Assembly (NCBI GenBank): GCA_910575405.1
Contig: CAJTER010000006.1
Coordinates: 62,001 to 126,000, forward strand
Reading direction: 5' to 3'
DNA from: Clostridia bacterium
GTDB taxonomy: Bacteria > Bacillota > Clostridia > Peptostreptococcales > Anaerovoracaceae
DNA length: 64,000 bases
Shown here: positions 51,839-60,388 of the stretch, piece by piece
Layout: each line of letters opens with the position of its first letter
Position numbering within the stretch: position 1 is the stretch's first letter
Program-made: the position numbers and the translations under genes
The notes under the pieces: model-generated
What the model was told of the DNA's origin: nothing
Seen by the model: the letters and a program-made list of their open reading frames with translations, nothing else
Databases searched by the model: none

Positions 51839-51975
51839 CATTGCAATTTGACTTATTACATGATATTATTGAGAAAAAATCAAGTTCTTATGCGCATCAA
51901 TCATTAACTTGCTGCCAGAAAGAGCTTTTAACTGTCAAGTTTGCAGCTATACTACAAAAAATTCAGGAGAAGATT

Positions 51976-52626
51976 ATGTACAAATTCATGACTTTAAAAG
52001 ATCATGTATATCAATACATTGCACAGCAGATTTCAAAAGGCGAGCTTGTTCCCGGCGAAAAAATCAATGAAAATGAAATATGCCGGGAGCTGAATATCAG
52101 CCGCACTCCCGTACGTGAAGCATTGATCCAGCTTGCCAGCGAAGGTGTTTTGGAAAATCTGCCGCGAAAGGGATTTGTGATTAAACAGATGGAAGAAGCC
52201 GAAGCGCGCCAGCTGTATCAGGTAATCGGCGCCTTAGATGGGCTTGCCGCTCAGTTAGCCTGCCCTGCCCTTACAGGCAAGCATCTTAAAGATATGGCTT
52301 TTTATATCGACAGTATGGAGCTTGCCATTAACTCAGGCAATTATGAAATGTATTATAAACAGCAGGAAAATTTTCACGATATTTATATCAGTGAATGCGG
52401 AAATGATGTTTTAATCAATGCCCTCTCCCAGCTGAAAAATAAATTTGTTTCTAAAACATATGATTTGTCGGTTGACGGATCGGGCAGGAAGGTGCTTCAG
52501 ACAACAAATGCGGAGCACCGCATCATCTTAGAACTGTTTCAAAAAAAAGATATAAAGGGCTTAAAGGAATTTCTTCAGGAAACCCACTGGAACCCGGAGC
52601 TTGCCTGCAGTGAGGTTATCATCTGA
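51976..52626 (+). CDS. GntR-family regulator (FCD/FadR type)
   Basis: A 216-residue regulator. The N-terminal winged helix shows VYQYIAQQISKGELVPGEKI, NENEICRELNISRTPVREAL and GVLENLPRKGFVI; residues 80-216 are an FCD-type helical ligand domain (LYQVIGALDGLAAQLA, ENFHDIYISECGND, EHRIILELFQKKDIKGLKE). ATG 51976 has AGGAGA upstream. The 45 in-frame codons before it lack homology. It is divergent from the DDAH-like/antiporter operon, whose expression it likely controls. A hairpin CTGAGCAG/CTGCTCAG (52623-52646) spans its stop codon. Confidence 0.9.
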   Translation: MYKFMTLKDHVYQYIAQQISKGELVPGEKINENEICRELNISRTPVREALIQLASEGVLENLPRKGFVIKQMEEAEARQLYQVIGALDGLAAQLACPALTGKHLKDMAFYIDSMELAINSGNYEMYYKQQENFHDIYISECGNDVLINALSQLKNKFVSKTYDLSVDGSGRKVLQTTNAEHRIILELFQKKDIKGLKEFLQETHWNPELACSEVII

Positions 52627-52666
52627 GCAGACCGCAGCCTGCTCAGAGTCATCGGAATTCTCTCCC

Positions 52667-53647
52667 TCAGCAGATTCTCGGAAGGCCTTCTCCGTAGAGC
52701 ACATCCAGAACCCGGCTTCCCCCAAGCCTTGTGGTGATAAAGGTTCCCTTTCCTTCCTCTACTTCTCCGATTATGGCCGCATGCTTTCCATGCTCCGTTT
52801 GCTTTATCAGAGCCAGCGCTTCCTGCGCCTGCTCTCCTTTTACAACTGTGATCATTTTGCCTTCGTTTCCCATGTAAAGTGGATCCAGCCCCAAAATGTC
52901 GGCAAATCCCCTTACCTCCTCATTTACAGGAATCGCCTCTTCCTGCAGCTGAATTTTGCAGCCGGAGTTATCTGCAATTTCGTTGAGAATCGTTCCCAGA
53001 CCGCCTCTTGTCACATCCCGCATAGTCCGCACTGTAATTCCGCCCTCAAACAGCGCTTCTGTAATATCTCTGAGACAGCCGCAGTCGCTCGTGATATTAT
53101 TTTCGATTTCCATACGCGCGCTGAGAATGCAGGCATGATGATCGCCTAGGGTGCCTGAAAGCAGGATTTTATCTCCCGGCTTGCAGTTTGCTGCGCTGAC
53201 ATCCCTGCCCTGGGGAATCCTTCCAATGCCGGAAGTATTGATATACAGGCCGCCGCTTCCCTCGACCACCTTTGTGTCCCCTGCTGCAATGATGACACCT
53301 GCTTCTTTTGCCTGAAGGGCCATGGAGCGGGCGATTTCATCCAGTGTTTCGATTTCAAGGCCTTCCTCCAGAATAAAGCCGCAGGTGATATAGGCAGGCT
53401 CTGCTCCCATCATCAGAAGATCATTGACTGTCCCGCAGATGCTCAGCTTTCCAATGTCTCCGCCTTTAAATTGGACTGGCGTTACTACAAAGGAGTCTGT
53501 GCTGAATGCGATCCGGCCGCTGATATCCAATACTGCCGCATCCTCCATCTTATCCAGCACACTGTTTTTAAAATGCTTTCCAAACACGCTGCTCATCAGT
53601 TCTGCCGAAGTTTTTCCTCCGCTTCCGTGCGCCATTGTAATTTTCAT
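52667..53647 (-). CDS. hypE: Hydrogenase maturation factor HypE
   Basis: A 326-residue AIR-synthase-fold protein that dehydrates the carbamoylated C-terminal cysteine to the thiocyanate used as CN donor for the NiFe centre. Its own C-terminus is PRIC with the required last Cys. MAHGSGGKTSAELM and the ATP-binding DVTRGGLGTILNEIAD are typical. GGAGGAATAGT precedes ATG 53647; the open frame up to 53752 is not coding. Last gene of the hyp operon. Confidence 0.96.
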   Translation of the reverse strand: MKITMAHGSGGKTSAELMSSVFGKHFKNSVLDKMEDAAVLDISGRIAFSTDSFVVTPVQFKGGDIGKLSICGTVNDLLMMGAEPAYITCGFILEEGLEIETLDEIARSMALQAKEAGVIIAAGDTKVVEGSGGLYINTSGIGRIPQGRDVSAANCKPGDKILLSGTLGDHHACILSARMEIENNITSDCGCLRDITEALFEGGITVRTMRDVTRGGLGTILNEIADNSGCKIQLQEEAIPVNEEVRGFADILGLDPLYMGNEGKMITVVKGEQAQEALALIKQTEHGKHAAIIGEVEEGKGTFITTRLGGSRVLDVLYGEGLPRIC

Positions 53648-53693
53648 ACTATTCCTCCACCAGCAGCCCTCTGCTGCTGTATACCTTCTCCCA

Positions 53694-54728
53694 TTATTGA
53701 TTGCGGTACCAGATCCCGCAGGCCCCTTCCGCTGAAACCATACACGGCCCAAAGGGGCTTAAGGGCGTGCACTTATTTTTGAAGGCTGGGCACTCATCCG
53801 GATTGATGTTCCCTACGATTACATCGCTGCACCTGCAGCCTGCCGGAAGCTCCATATCCGCATCAAGGCCCCTGCTTCCGCCATCATAGCTCTCATCCTT
53901 TAAATAAAGTCCCGAAGCATCTATGGTGCCAAGGCCTCTCCACATGGCAGGGCCTGCTTCAAAATAACGGCTCATCACATCCAAGGCCTTTTGATTGCCG
54001 CCCTGATGGACTGCGTTTGGATACAAATTTTTTACCTGTGCCTGCTTCTTTTCAATCTGGCGCACAAGATCATAGATGACAGCCAGAATATGCTCCGCCT
54101 CAAAGCCTGCTACGACAAAGGGCTTTTTGTATGTTTCGGCCAGAGCTTCATACGGCTCGCTTCCGATAATGACGCTTACGTGCCCCGGACAGATAAAGCC
54201 ATCGATATCCGTTTGATTTTCACAGATCCAGGTCAGAGCGGGAATGATGGTTTTCAGTGCTGTTACGAGGCGAATATTCCGGATTTCTTCACATTTTGTC
54301 TGCTCCATCATCAGGGCATAAGCCGGCGCTGTGGTCTCAAAGCCTACCGCAGCAATGACATAGGTAATGTCCGGATGTGCCTTTGCTTTTTCCAGAGCTT
54401 CAAAGGGAGAATACATGAGTTCTGTTTTCGCACCTTTTCCTTTCATATCGGAAAGGCTCCCTTCTGTCCCCGGGACTTTCATCATGTCGCCAAAAGTCAA
54501 AAGTACGTGCTCCGGCTTCATAGCATATTCGATGCACTTGTCAATATAGGCAGTGGGCGTTACACATACCGGACAGCCCGGCCCGGATATGAGCTGGATC
54601 TTCGGTGAAATCAGGCTTCGTATGCCGTTTTTAAAAATACTGGCCGTGTGCGTTCCGCAGACTTCCATCAATTTGATCTCCGGTCCGTCATAAGCCTTTA
54701 AATACTTGATTACTTCTTTGATTTCCAC
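53694..54728 (-). CDS. hypD: Hydrogenase maturation factor HypD
   Basis: A 344-residue scaffold for assembly of the Fe(CN)2CO unit with HypC. Conserved blocks: MEVCGTHT, GPGCPVCVTP, CPGHVSVIIGSEPY and the C-terminal 4Fe-4S cysteine region CRCSDVIVGNINPDECPAF. The start codon is GTG 54728, overlapping the hypC stop by one base, with GGAGG ten bases upstream. Confidence 0.96.
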   Translation of the reverse strand: MEIKEVIKYLKAYDGPEIKLMEVCGTHTASIFKNGIRSLISPKIQLISGPGCPVCVTPTAYIDKCIEYAMKPEHVLLTFGDMMKVPGTEGSLSDMKGKGAKTELMYSPFEALEKAKAHPDITYVIAAVGFETTAPAYALMMEQTKCEEIRNIRLVTALKTIIPALTWICENQTDIDGFICPGHVSVIIGSEPYEALAETYKKPFVVAGFEAEHILAVIYDLVRQIEKKQAQVKNLYPNAVHQGGNQKALDVMSRYFEAGPAMWRGLGTIDASGLYLKDESYDGGSRGLDADMELPAGCRCSDVIVGNINPDECPAFKNKCTPLSPFGPCMVSAEGACGIWYRNQ

Positions 54729-54943
54729 TATGACAAATCCTCCAGCTCTGCGAATAAGTCGATGAGTTCCTGTGCCTTATCCTGCTCCATCACTTCGATA
54801 GCGCAGCCTGCATGAACCAGCACATACTGGCCGGGCCGGGGATCCACAAGCCCTACATTGACATCTACGGTATTTCCCTTAAAATCTACCTGTGCGGTAG
54901 TTCCATCTGAGGCAATGACCTTGCCTGGTATTGCGATACACAT
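54728..54943 (-). CDS. hypC: Hydrogenase maturation chaperone HypC
   Basis: A 71-residue chaperone that carries the iron ligand complex to the hydrogenase large subunit. The functional N-terminal motif MCIAIPGKV with the essential Cys2 is intact, followed by the small OB-fold (VDFKGNTVDVNVGLVDPRPG) and YVLVHAGCAIEVM. AGGAGG lies in the end of hypF. Coupled to hypD. Confidence 0.96.
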   Translation of the reverse strand: MCIAIPGKVIASDGTTAQVDFKGNTVDVNVGLVDPRPGQYVLVHAGCAIEVMEQDKAQELIDLFAELEDLS

Positions 54944-54945
54944 TG

Positions 54946-57126
54946 TTATTCTTCCTCCTTCCGTTTCATGGCAATATATGCCTGGCCCAAGGCGATTCCT
55001 CCGTCATTTGGGCTTACGGAAATATTGTAATATGGCTCAAATCCATGCTCCCTGAGGAGGGCAAGGCTTTCTTCCATGAGAATTTTGTTCTGAAAGACTC
55101 CCCCTGTCAGAGCAACCTGAAAAGCGCCTGTTTTTTCCCTTATTTTCCTGCAGGTATCCAAAATCATCTGCGATACTTTATGGTGAAACAATAGAGCCAG
55201 CTGGCCTGCCCTGTCTTTTTCTTTTGCTGCCGCCGCATCCTCCAGCAGAATGGCACACTGTCCTTCATAATCATTGCGCTCCTTAATTCCCAAAAGCGCT
55301 GCCGCCGCATCAAAGAGCCGTCCCATGCTGGAGCTTTCAATGGTGTTAATCCCGGCCCGGATGGCTTTTCTTGCCAGCTCCTCTCCCTTCCAGCTTTGGT
55401 TCTGTTCTTTTGCAAATTCGATGAGTTCGGATATGTCCAGAGGGATTCCCTCTGTTTTCTCCAGATAGCCGTCTTCCCAGGCTGCAAGGTAGCTGACAGC
55501 CGACTTCCAGCTTTCTTTCATAGATGAGTCGCCTCCCAGCATCTTCACATAACGCAAGTGATCCATGCGCTGAAAGTCTCCCTCCCTGCAGAGAAGGAAT
55601 TCTCCTCCCCAGATTTTTCCGTCTGTTCCATAGCCTGTCCCATCAAAGCTGACACCGATTACATCACCTTTGAGATCATGCTCTGCCATAACCGAGGCCA
55701 CATGCGCGTGGTGATGCTGAATCTTTATGAGAGGCAGACCCAGCCGCTGTGCAAATGCCGTTGTATAATAAAGGGGATGCAGATCGCAGACTACTGCCTG
55801 CGGCCTGATGCGGAAAAGCTCCTCCATCCGGCTTACGTTTTCTTCATAAAGCTGCTGGTTTTCCGCACTGTCCATATCGCCAAAATACTGACTCATATAA
55901 ACGAATGAACCTTTTATCAGAGCAAAGGAATTTTTCAGCTGTCCGCCTGTTGCCAGGAGCTGTCCTTTAAATTCCGTATTCACATAAAGGGGAACCGGCG
56001 CATACCCTTTGGATCTGCGTATCATCTGCGGCTGCCCGTCAATCACTCTGGCCACCGAATCATCCATGCGAACCTGAATTCTCCGCTGATTGGAAATTAC
56101 GCCCTTTATGAGGGGCTCCTTTGCCATAAAGGCCTGCATTTTCTCATCATCCTTGATCATCGGCTGATCCGAACAGTTTGCACTGGTTACGATTAAAGGG
56201 CTGATCCGGTCAAGGAGCAGATACTGTGCTCCCATTGCCGGAAGAAAGGAACCGATAAAGCGGCTTTTTTGGATTTCCGCAGACTTCGAGGGTCGGTGCT
56301 CCAGTAAAATAATGGGCCTAGCTGAGGATTCCAGCAGCCGTTCTTCTGTTTCCGATACATAACAGTATTCCCGAACCTGATCCAGATCCCGAAACATGAT
56401 AGCAAAAGGCTTTTGTTCCCGCTTTTTGATTTCCCGCAGCTTGAAAACCGCTTTATCCTGCAGCGGATCGCACAACAGATTAAAGCCACCCATGCTTTTG
56501 AAGGCCAGCACTTCTCCTCCCTTTAAAAGCTTTGCCGCTTCCTCCAGGTTCATGCTCAGCTTTGGGCCGCAGTGATGGCAGGAAATGGTCTGGGCGTGAT
56601 ACCTTCGATCATGAAGATCTGTATATTCATCCTCACAGAAACTACACATGGGAAAATCGATCATCGTGGTATTATCCCGATCGTAGGGAATTTGATCGAT
56701 AATCGTATAGCGTGGACCGCAGATCATGCAGCTGATAAAAGGATGCTCATATCTTGGATTCTCCGGATCCCTGAGTTCCTTAAGACAATGCGGACATATG
56801 GCAAGATCAGAAGGAATCATGGCAGCTTCATCACCCCCCTGGTGGCTGCTTTGGATGCGAAAGGAGTCAAAACTTTGAAAGGGCTCTTCTTTTCGTTTGA
56901 TATGAACGATTTCTGCTGGCGCAGGTTTTCTTTCCTGTATTGCATTTACAAAGGTATCTATTCGCCCCGGCGTATCGGTTACCAGGATTTCCACCAACCC
57001 CCCGATATTGAGCACTTCGCCCTGCATGTTCATTTCATCCGCCAGCTTTGCCACAAAAGGGCGAAAGCCCACTCCCTGGACAATGCCCCACAGCTTGATC
57101 CGCTCTGTATGTTTATGGGTGTTCAT
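54946..57126 (-). CDS. hypF: Carbamoyltransferase HypF
   Basis: A 726-residue enzyme that transfers the carbamoyl group from carbamoyl phosphate to HypE. Domains in order: acylphosphatase (WGIVQGVGFRPFV, 1-90), two CxxC zinc fingers (CPHC, CMIC, CSFC, CHHC, about 105-180), YrdC-like (about 190-380) and a Kae1-like carbamoyltransferase (HHHAHVASVMAEHDL, GVSFDGTGYGTDG). The start 57126 overlaps the end of hypB by 14 bases without a ribosome site, so translation must be coupled; the upstream ATG at 57138 is an alternative. Confidence 0.95.
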   Translation of the reverse strand: MNTHKHTERIKLWGIVQGVGFRPFVAKLADEMNMQGEVLNIGGLVEILVTDTPGRIDTFVNAIQERKPAPAEIVHIKRKEEPFQSFDSFRIQSSHQGGDEAAMIPSDLAICPHCLKELRDPENPRYEHPFISCMICGPRYTIIDQIPYDRDNTTMIDFPMCSFCEDEYTDLHDRRYHAQTISCHHCGPKLSMNLEEAAKLLKGGEVLAFKSMGGFNLLCDPLQDKAVFKLREIKKREQKPFAIMFRDLDQVREYCYVSETEERLLESSARPIILLEHRPSKSAEIQKSRFIGSFLPAMGAQYLLLDRISPLIVTSANCSDQPMIKDDEKMQAFMAKEPLIKGVISNQRRIQVRMDDSVARVIDGQPQMIRRSKGYAPVPLYVNTEFKGQLLATGGQLKNSFALIKGSFVYMSQYFGDMDSAENQQLYEENVSRMEELFRIRPQAVVCDLHPLYYTTAFAQRLGLPLIKIQHHHAHVASVMAEHDLKGDVIGVSFDGTGYGTDGKIWGGEFLLCREGDFQRMDHLRYVKMLGGDSSMKESWKSAVSYLAAWEDGYLEKTEGIPLDISELIEFAKEQNQSWKGEELARKAIRAGINTIESSSMGRLFDAAAALLGIKERNDYEGQCAILLEDAAAAKEKDRAGQLALLFHHKVSQMILDTCRKIREKTGAFQVALTGGVFQNKILMEESLALLREHGFEPYYNISVSPNDGGIALGQAYIAMKRKEEE

Positions 57127-57850
57127 GGGTATGCTCATGGCCGTATCCGTGGTGGTGATGCCCCTGTCCTTCATGAGTATGTTCCCTGATTTCCAGCTTT
57201 CCTGCCCGCTCCATGAGCCACTTGGCTACTTCTTCAAAGCCTTCGCCTGTTTTTCCGGAAACCTTGAAAACCGGGACATCCTTATTAAGCGCCCGCACGC
57301 CTTTCATAAAAAACTCCTCGTCAAAGTCAAGATACGGAATCAGATCCACCTTGTTTAACAGGATCAGATCCGCTTTTTCAAAGGCCAGAGGATATTTGTA
57401 GGGCTTGTCGCTGCCTTCCGTTACTGTGGAAACCAGCATCATGACATGCTCCCCAATGCTGAATTCCGCGGGGCAGACGAGATTTCCGATATTCTCAATA
57501 AAGAGGATTCCACGTTCATCAAAATTCATATGATCCACCGTATGATCGATCATAGGAGCGTCCAGATGGCAGGCTCCGTAGGTGTTAATCTGATAGGTGT
57601 CAATTCCCAGCCCCTTTAGATCCCGGGTATCCAGATCCGATTCAATGTCGCCTTCGATTACATAAGGCTTGCATCCCTTGAGGTGCTTGATAATATTCTT
57701 TAAAGTGGTGGTTTTGCCGACTCCCGGCGCTCCCATTTCATTGACCGTCAGTATGCCATGGGCGCTGAGATGTTCATTAATGTGCTCTGCAATATGATCA
57801 TTTTCATCAAGAATTCCTTCCATTACATCAATTTTTCTCACATCGTGCAT
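57113..57850 (-). CDS. hypB: Nickel-insertion GTPase HypB with C-terminal His tail
   Basis: A 245-residue GTPase that delivers nickel to the hydrogenase large subunit with HypA. Walker A GAPGVGKTTTL, ENIGNLVCPAEF with the metal Cys, and NKVDL are present. The histidine-rich nickel-binding stretch, usually N-terminal in HypB, is here at the C-terminus (HEGQGHHHHGYGHEHTHEHP), and the N-terminal CxxCGC metal site of E. coli HypB is absent. AGGAGG precedes the ATG. The His tail codons overlap the hypF start. Confidence 0.95.
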   Translation of the reverse strand: MHDVRKIDVMEGILDENDHIAEHINEHLSAHGILTVNEMGAPGVGKTTTLKNIIKHLKGCKPYVIEGDIESDLDTRDLKGLGIDTYQINTYGACHLDAPMIDHTVDHMNFDERGILFIENIGNLVCPAEFSIGEHVMMLVSTVTEGSDKPYKYPLAFEKADLILLNKVDLIPYLDFDEEFFMKGVRALNKDVPVFKVSGKTGEGFEEVAKWLMERAGKLEIREHTHEGQGHHHHGYGHEHTHEHP

Positions 57851-57924
57851 AAATTCCTCCTGTCTGTTTCATTGTATCTATATGTTCTGCTTCCTGATCC
57901 GCTCTCGCCTCTGCTGACGCTGTG

Positions 57925-58266
57925 TCACTCCACTTCTATGCTTTCGAGATAAAATTCCTTTCCTATATCCGTCGGCTCCCCGTCGGCCCCGCAGACCGGG
58001 CAGGCAAAGGACATGAGCTCCCGCTCAAACAGTCTGCCGCAGCCGGTGCATTTCAGCTTTGGCTTTACATGTGTAATTTCCACATCAGCTCCCTCGCATA
58101 AGGTTCCCTCTCCAATCAGGTCAAAATACATGCGCACAGAGTCGCCTACGTATCCAGAATAATCGCCGATGACCAGCTTTATCTTTCTCACCCGCTTAGC
58201 GCCCGCTTCTGTGCAGTGCTTTTCCGCAATTTTGATGATCTGCTCTGTTATGGGATATTCGTGCAT
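57925..58266 (-). CDS. hypA: Nickel metallochaperone HypA
   Basis: A 113-residue nickel and zinc protein. The N-terminal nickel ligand His2 lies in MHEYPITEQI, and the zinc knuckle is CTGCGRLFE...CPVCG (two CxxC). It donates nickel through HypB. AAAGGA precedes the ATG. It is the first gene of the hyp operon, 74 bases before hypB, and has a promoter 63 bases upstream. Confidence 0.95.
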   Translation of the reverse strand: MHEYPITEQIIKIAEKHCTEAGAKRVRKIKLVIGDYSGYVGDSVRMYFDLIGEGTLCEGADVEITHVKPKLKCTGCGRLFERELMSFACPVCGADGEPTDIGKEFYLESIEVE

Positions 58267-58328
58267 AACACGCTTCCTTTCTGGCTTTCGTTTTGATATC
58301 CCATGGATATCAGAATGCCGCTGTCCTT

Positions 58329-58357
58329 ATTATAGTCGTTTTTTCTTAGATATACAA
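58329..58357 (-). promoter_or_regulatory. Promoter of the hyp operon
   Basis: Minus strand TTGTAT (58352-58357), 17-base spacer, TATAAT (58329-58334). Confidence 0.65.
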
Positions 58358-58543
58358 ACCAAATTTTTTTCTTTTCTCAATATATATATGAAAATTTTTT
58401 TACCCCGGCTGCTGCAAACCCAACACAAATTAGGTTTTATACAACAACTCTATTTTAAATATTTCCTGTTTTTTTGTGGTTAATCTACAAATTTGGCAAA
58501 TTTCCTGACACCCCACTCACCCTTTCCAGAATGCCGCTGTTCG

Positions 58544-58572
58544 TTGACTTTTCAAGTGTTTTCTGGTATATT
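58544..58572 (+). promoter_or_regulatory. Promoter of the NSS/MetS operon
   Basis: TTGACT (58544-58549), 17-base spacer, TATATT (58567-58572). The 58360-58540 stretch between the two divergent promoters is AT-rich with no gene. Confidence 0.65.
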
Positions 58573-58615
58573 CAGTATATTGGATTACTTACTTATTGCG
58601 AGGAGGAACTATATT

Positions 58616-60118
58616 TTGAGAGACCAATGGAATTCAAAAGTAGGCTTTTTGCTGGCCGCAATCGGTTCAGCTGTAGGCCTGGGCAACATCTGGCGTTTTC
58701 CCTATGTTGCCGCAACTAACGGAGGCGGGGCCTTCCTGCTGCCGTATTTTTTTGCCATTATTACTGCAGGCATTCCAATTCTGATTTTGGAATATACCAT
58801 GGGTAAAACTTACCGTGGCGGAGCTCCCGTCACCTGGGCTAGAATCAACAAACGTTTTGAGTGGCTCGGCTGGTTTCAGGTCATGGTGGCCTTTGTAATC
58901 GGTGTTTATTATTTCGCAATTGTGGTATGGGTTCTGAGCTATATCGGATTTTCTTTTACACAGGCCTGGGGCGCAGATCCTTCTGCTTTCTTCCTAGAGT
59001 TTTTAGGATTGACGGACAGCGCTCTGCATCTGGGCGGAATTCAGACACGTTTGCTGCTTCCCTTTATCGTTGTCTGGGCCCTGGTTGCCTTTATCATGTA
59101 CAAGGGTATCAGCAAGGGTATCGAAATGGCATGCAAGATCTGCCTGCCGATCCTCTTTGTTCTGATTCTGATCCTGGTTATCCGGGGACTCACCCTTCCG
59201 GGCGCAGTGGACGGTCTGGAATACATGTTCAAGCCGGACTGGTCTGCCCTTAAGAATCCCAGCGTATGGGTTGCTGCTTACGGACAGATTTTCTACAGTC
59301 TTTCCATTGCCTTTGCCATTATGCTGGCTTATTCCAGCTATCTGCCCAAAAAGACGGACGTTGTCAACAGCGCCTTTATTACGGCTACGGCAAATCACGG
59401 ATTTGAGCTCTTTGCAGGTATCGGCGTATTCAGCATCATGGGCTATATGGCGCTCCAGCAAGGCGTGGATGTAAGCGATATCGCAGGCTCGGGAATTGGA
59501 CTTGCTTTTATGACCTTCCCGACGGCCATCAGTTCGCTTCCCGCTTTAAATGCACTCTTTGGAATCTGTTTCTTCGGCGCTCTGTTTACGGCTGGAGTGA
59601 CATCCATGATTTCCATTCTGCAGGCAGTTGTATCGGGCTTTCACGACAAGTTTGACATGAGCCACAAAAAGGCGGTTACCGTCGTTTTAGTACCATCCTT
59701 TGTGCTCAGCATTCTGTTCATCACAGGTGCAGGAATGAACATTCTGGATATTGTAGATGCTTTCATCAACAATGTCGGTATCGCAAGCGCGGGTGTTATC
59801 GAAGTTGTACTTCTGACCAGATTCTTTAATATTGAGAAGCTCCGCCAGGAAGCCAACGAATTTTCCAATTTCAGCATCGGAAAATGGTGGAATTATTCAC
59901 TGCGAATCGTTACGACGATTCTTCTGGGCGTTATGCTGTTCCTCAATACAAAGGATTTCATTTATAATGGTTATGGCGAGTATGCTTCGGCAGATGTAAA
60001 CGTCTTTGGTTGGGGAACGATTCTCTTTGCCGTTATCTTCGCAGATGCATTTACCATGATGGATGGTAAGGATGGTTATCGGGATCTGCACAAAATTTCC
60101 TATAAGGAGGTAAATTAG
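58616..60118 (+). CDS. Sodium-dependent amino acid transporter, NSS family
   Basis: A 500-residue LeuT-fold symporter with 12 predicted membrane helices. The first helix carries the sodium and substrate signature AAIGSAVGLGNIWRFPYVAATNGGGAF in unwound form, read from residue 13 on. Bacterial relatives (TnaT, LeuT, MetP, MhsT) import hydrophobic amino acids with sodium. The start is TTG 58616, nine bases after AGGAGG; the open frame reaching back to 58493 includes the promoter. It is followed immediately by its MetS-type small subunit. Confidence 0.93.
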   Translation: MRDQWNSKVGFLLAAIGSAVGLGNIWRFPYVAATNGGGAFLLPYFFAIITAGIPILILEYTMGKTYRGGAPVTWARINKRFEWLGWFQVMVAFVIGVYYFAIVVWVLSYIGFSFTQAWGADPSAFFLEFLGLTDSALHLGGIQTRLLLPFIVVWALVAFIMYKGISKGIEMACKICLPILFVLILILVIRGLTLPGAVDGLEYMFKPDWSALKNPSVWVAAYGQIFYSLSIAFAIMLAYSSYLPKKTDVVNSAFITATANHGFELFAGIGVFSIMGYMALQQGVDVSDIAGSGIGLAFMTFPTAISSLPALNALFGICFFGALFTAGVTSMISILQAVVSGFHDKFDMSHKKAVTVVLVPSFVLSILFITGAGMNILDIVDAFINNVGIASAGVIEVVLLTRFFNIEKLRQEANEFSNFSIGKWWNYSLRIVTTILLGVMLFLNTKDFIYNGYGEYASADVNVFGWGTILFAVIFADAFTMMDGKDGYRDLHKISYKEVN

Positions 60119-60119
60119 T

Positions 60120-60278
60120 ATGAGTACAGGTGCAATTGTAATGATGCTCATTGGATGTATCGGCCTTTGGGGAGGATGCGGTGTTGCTATCGCTATCGCT
60201 ATGAAACACAGTAAAAAGAACAGCTCTGCTGATGACGAGACAGAGGCAGAGGCTGTCAGTGAAGAAAAAAAAGCATAG
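60120..60278 (+). CDS. MetS-family NSS transporter small subunit
   Basis: A 52-residue protein starting one base after the NSS transporter stop, with GGAGG nine bases upstream. Pattern: MSTGAIVMMLIGCIGLWGGC, a short hydrophobic helix with a double glycine-cysteine segment, then a charged KHSKKNSSADDETEAEA tail. This matches the MetS small subunit first found with MetP in Corynebacterium methionine/alanine uptake. It is needed for transport in some but not all systems. Confidence 0.88.
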   Translation: MSTGAIVMMLIGCIGLWGGCGVAIAIAMKHSKKNSSADDETEAEAVSEEKKA

Positions 60279-60335
60279 AAAGTCTGTCTGTCATACGAGC
60301 CGCATTCCTGCTTTGATGAAGAACAGATAGGTATC

Positions 60336-60370
60336 AAAAGAGGCGTTCCTTAAATGGCCCGCCTCTTTTT
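60336..60370. terminator. Terminator between NSS/MetS operon and subtilase gene
   Basis: AAAAGAGGCG (60336-60345) and CGCCTCTTTT (60360-60369), followed by T on the plus strand; weaker in the opposite direction. Confidence 0.8.
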
Positions 60371-60388
60371 GTATGTTCTGCTTTATTC

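Noticed and set aside
52623-52646. CTGAGCAG/CTGCTCAG hairpin at the end of the GntR gene as a terminator
   Set aside because: The stem is good, but no T tract follows on either strand, so it is not called as a separate terminator.
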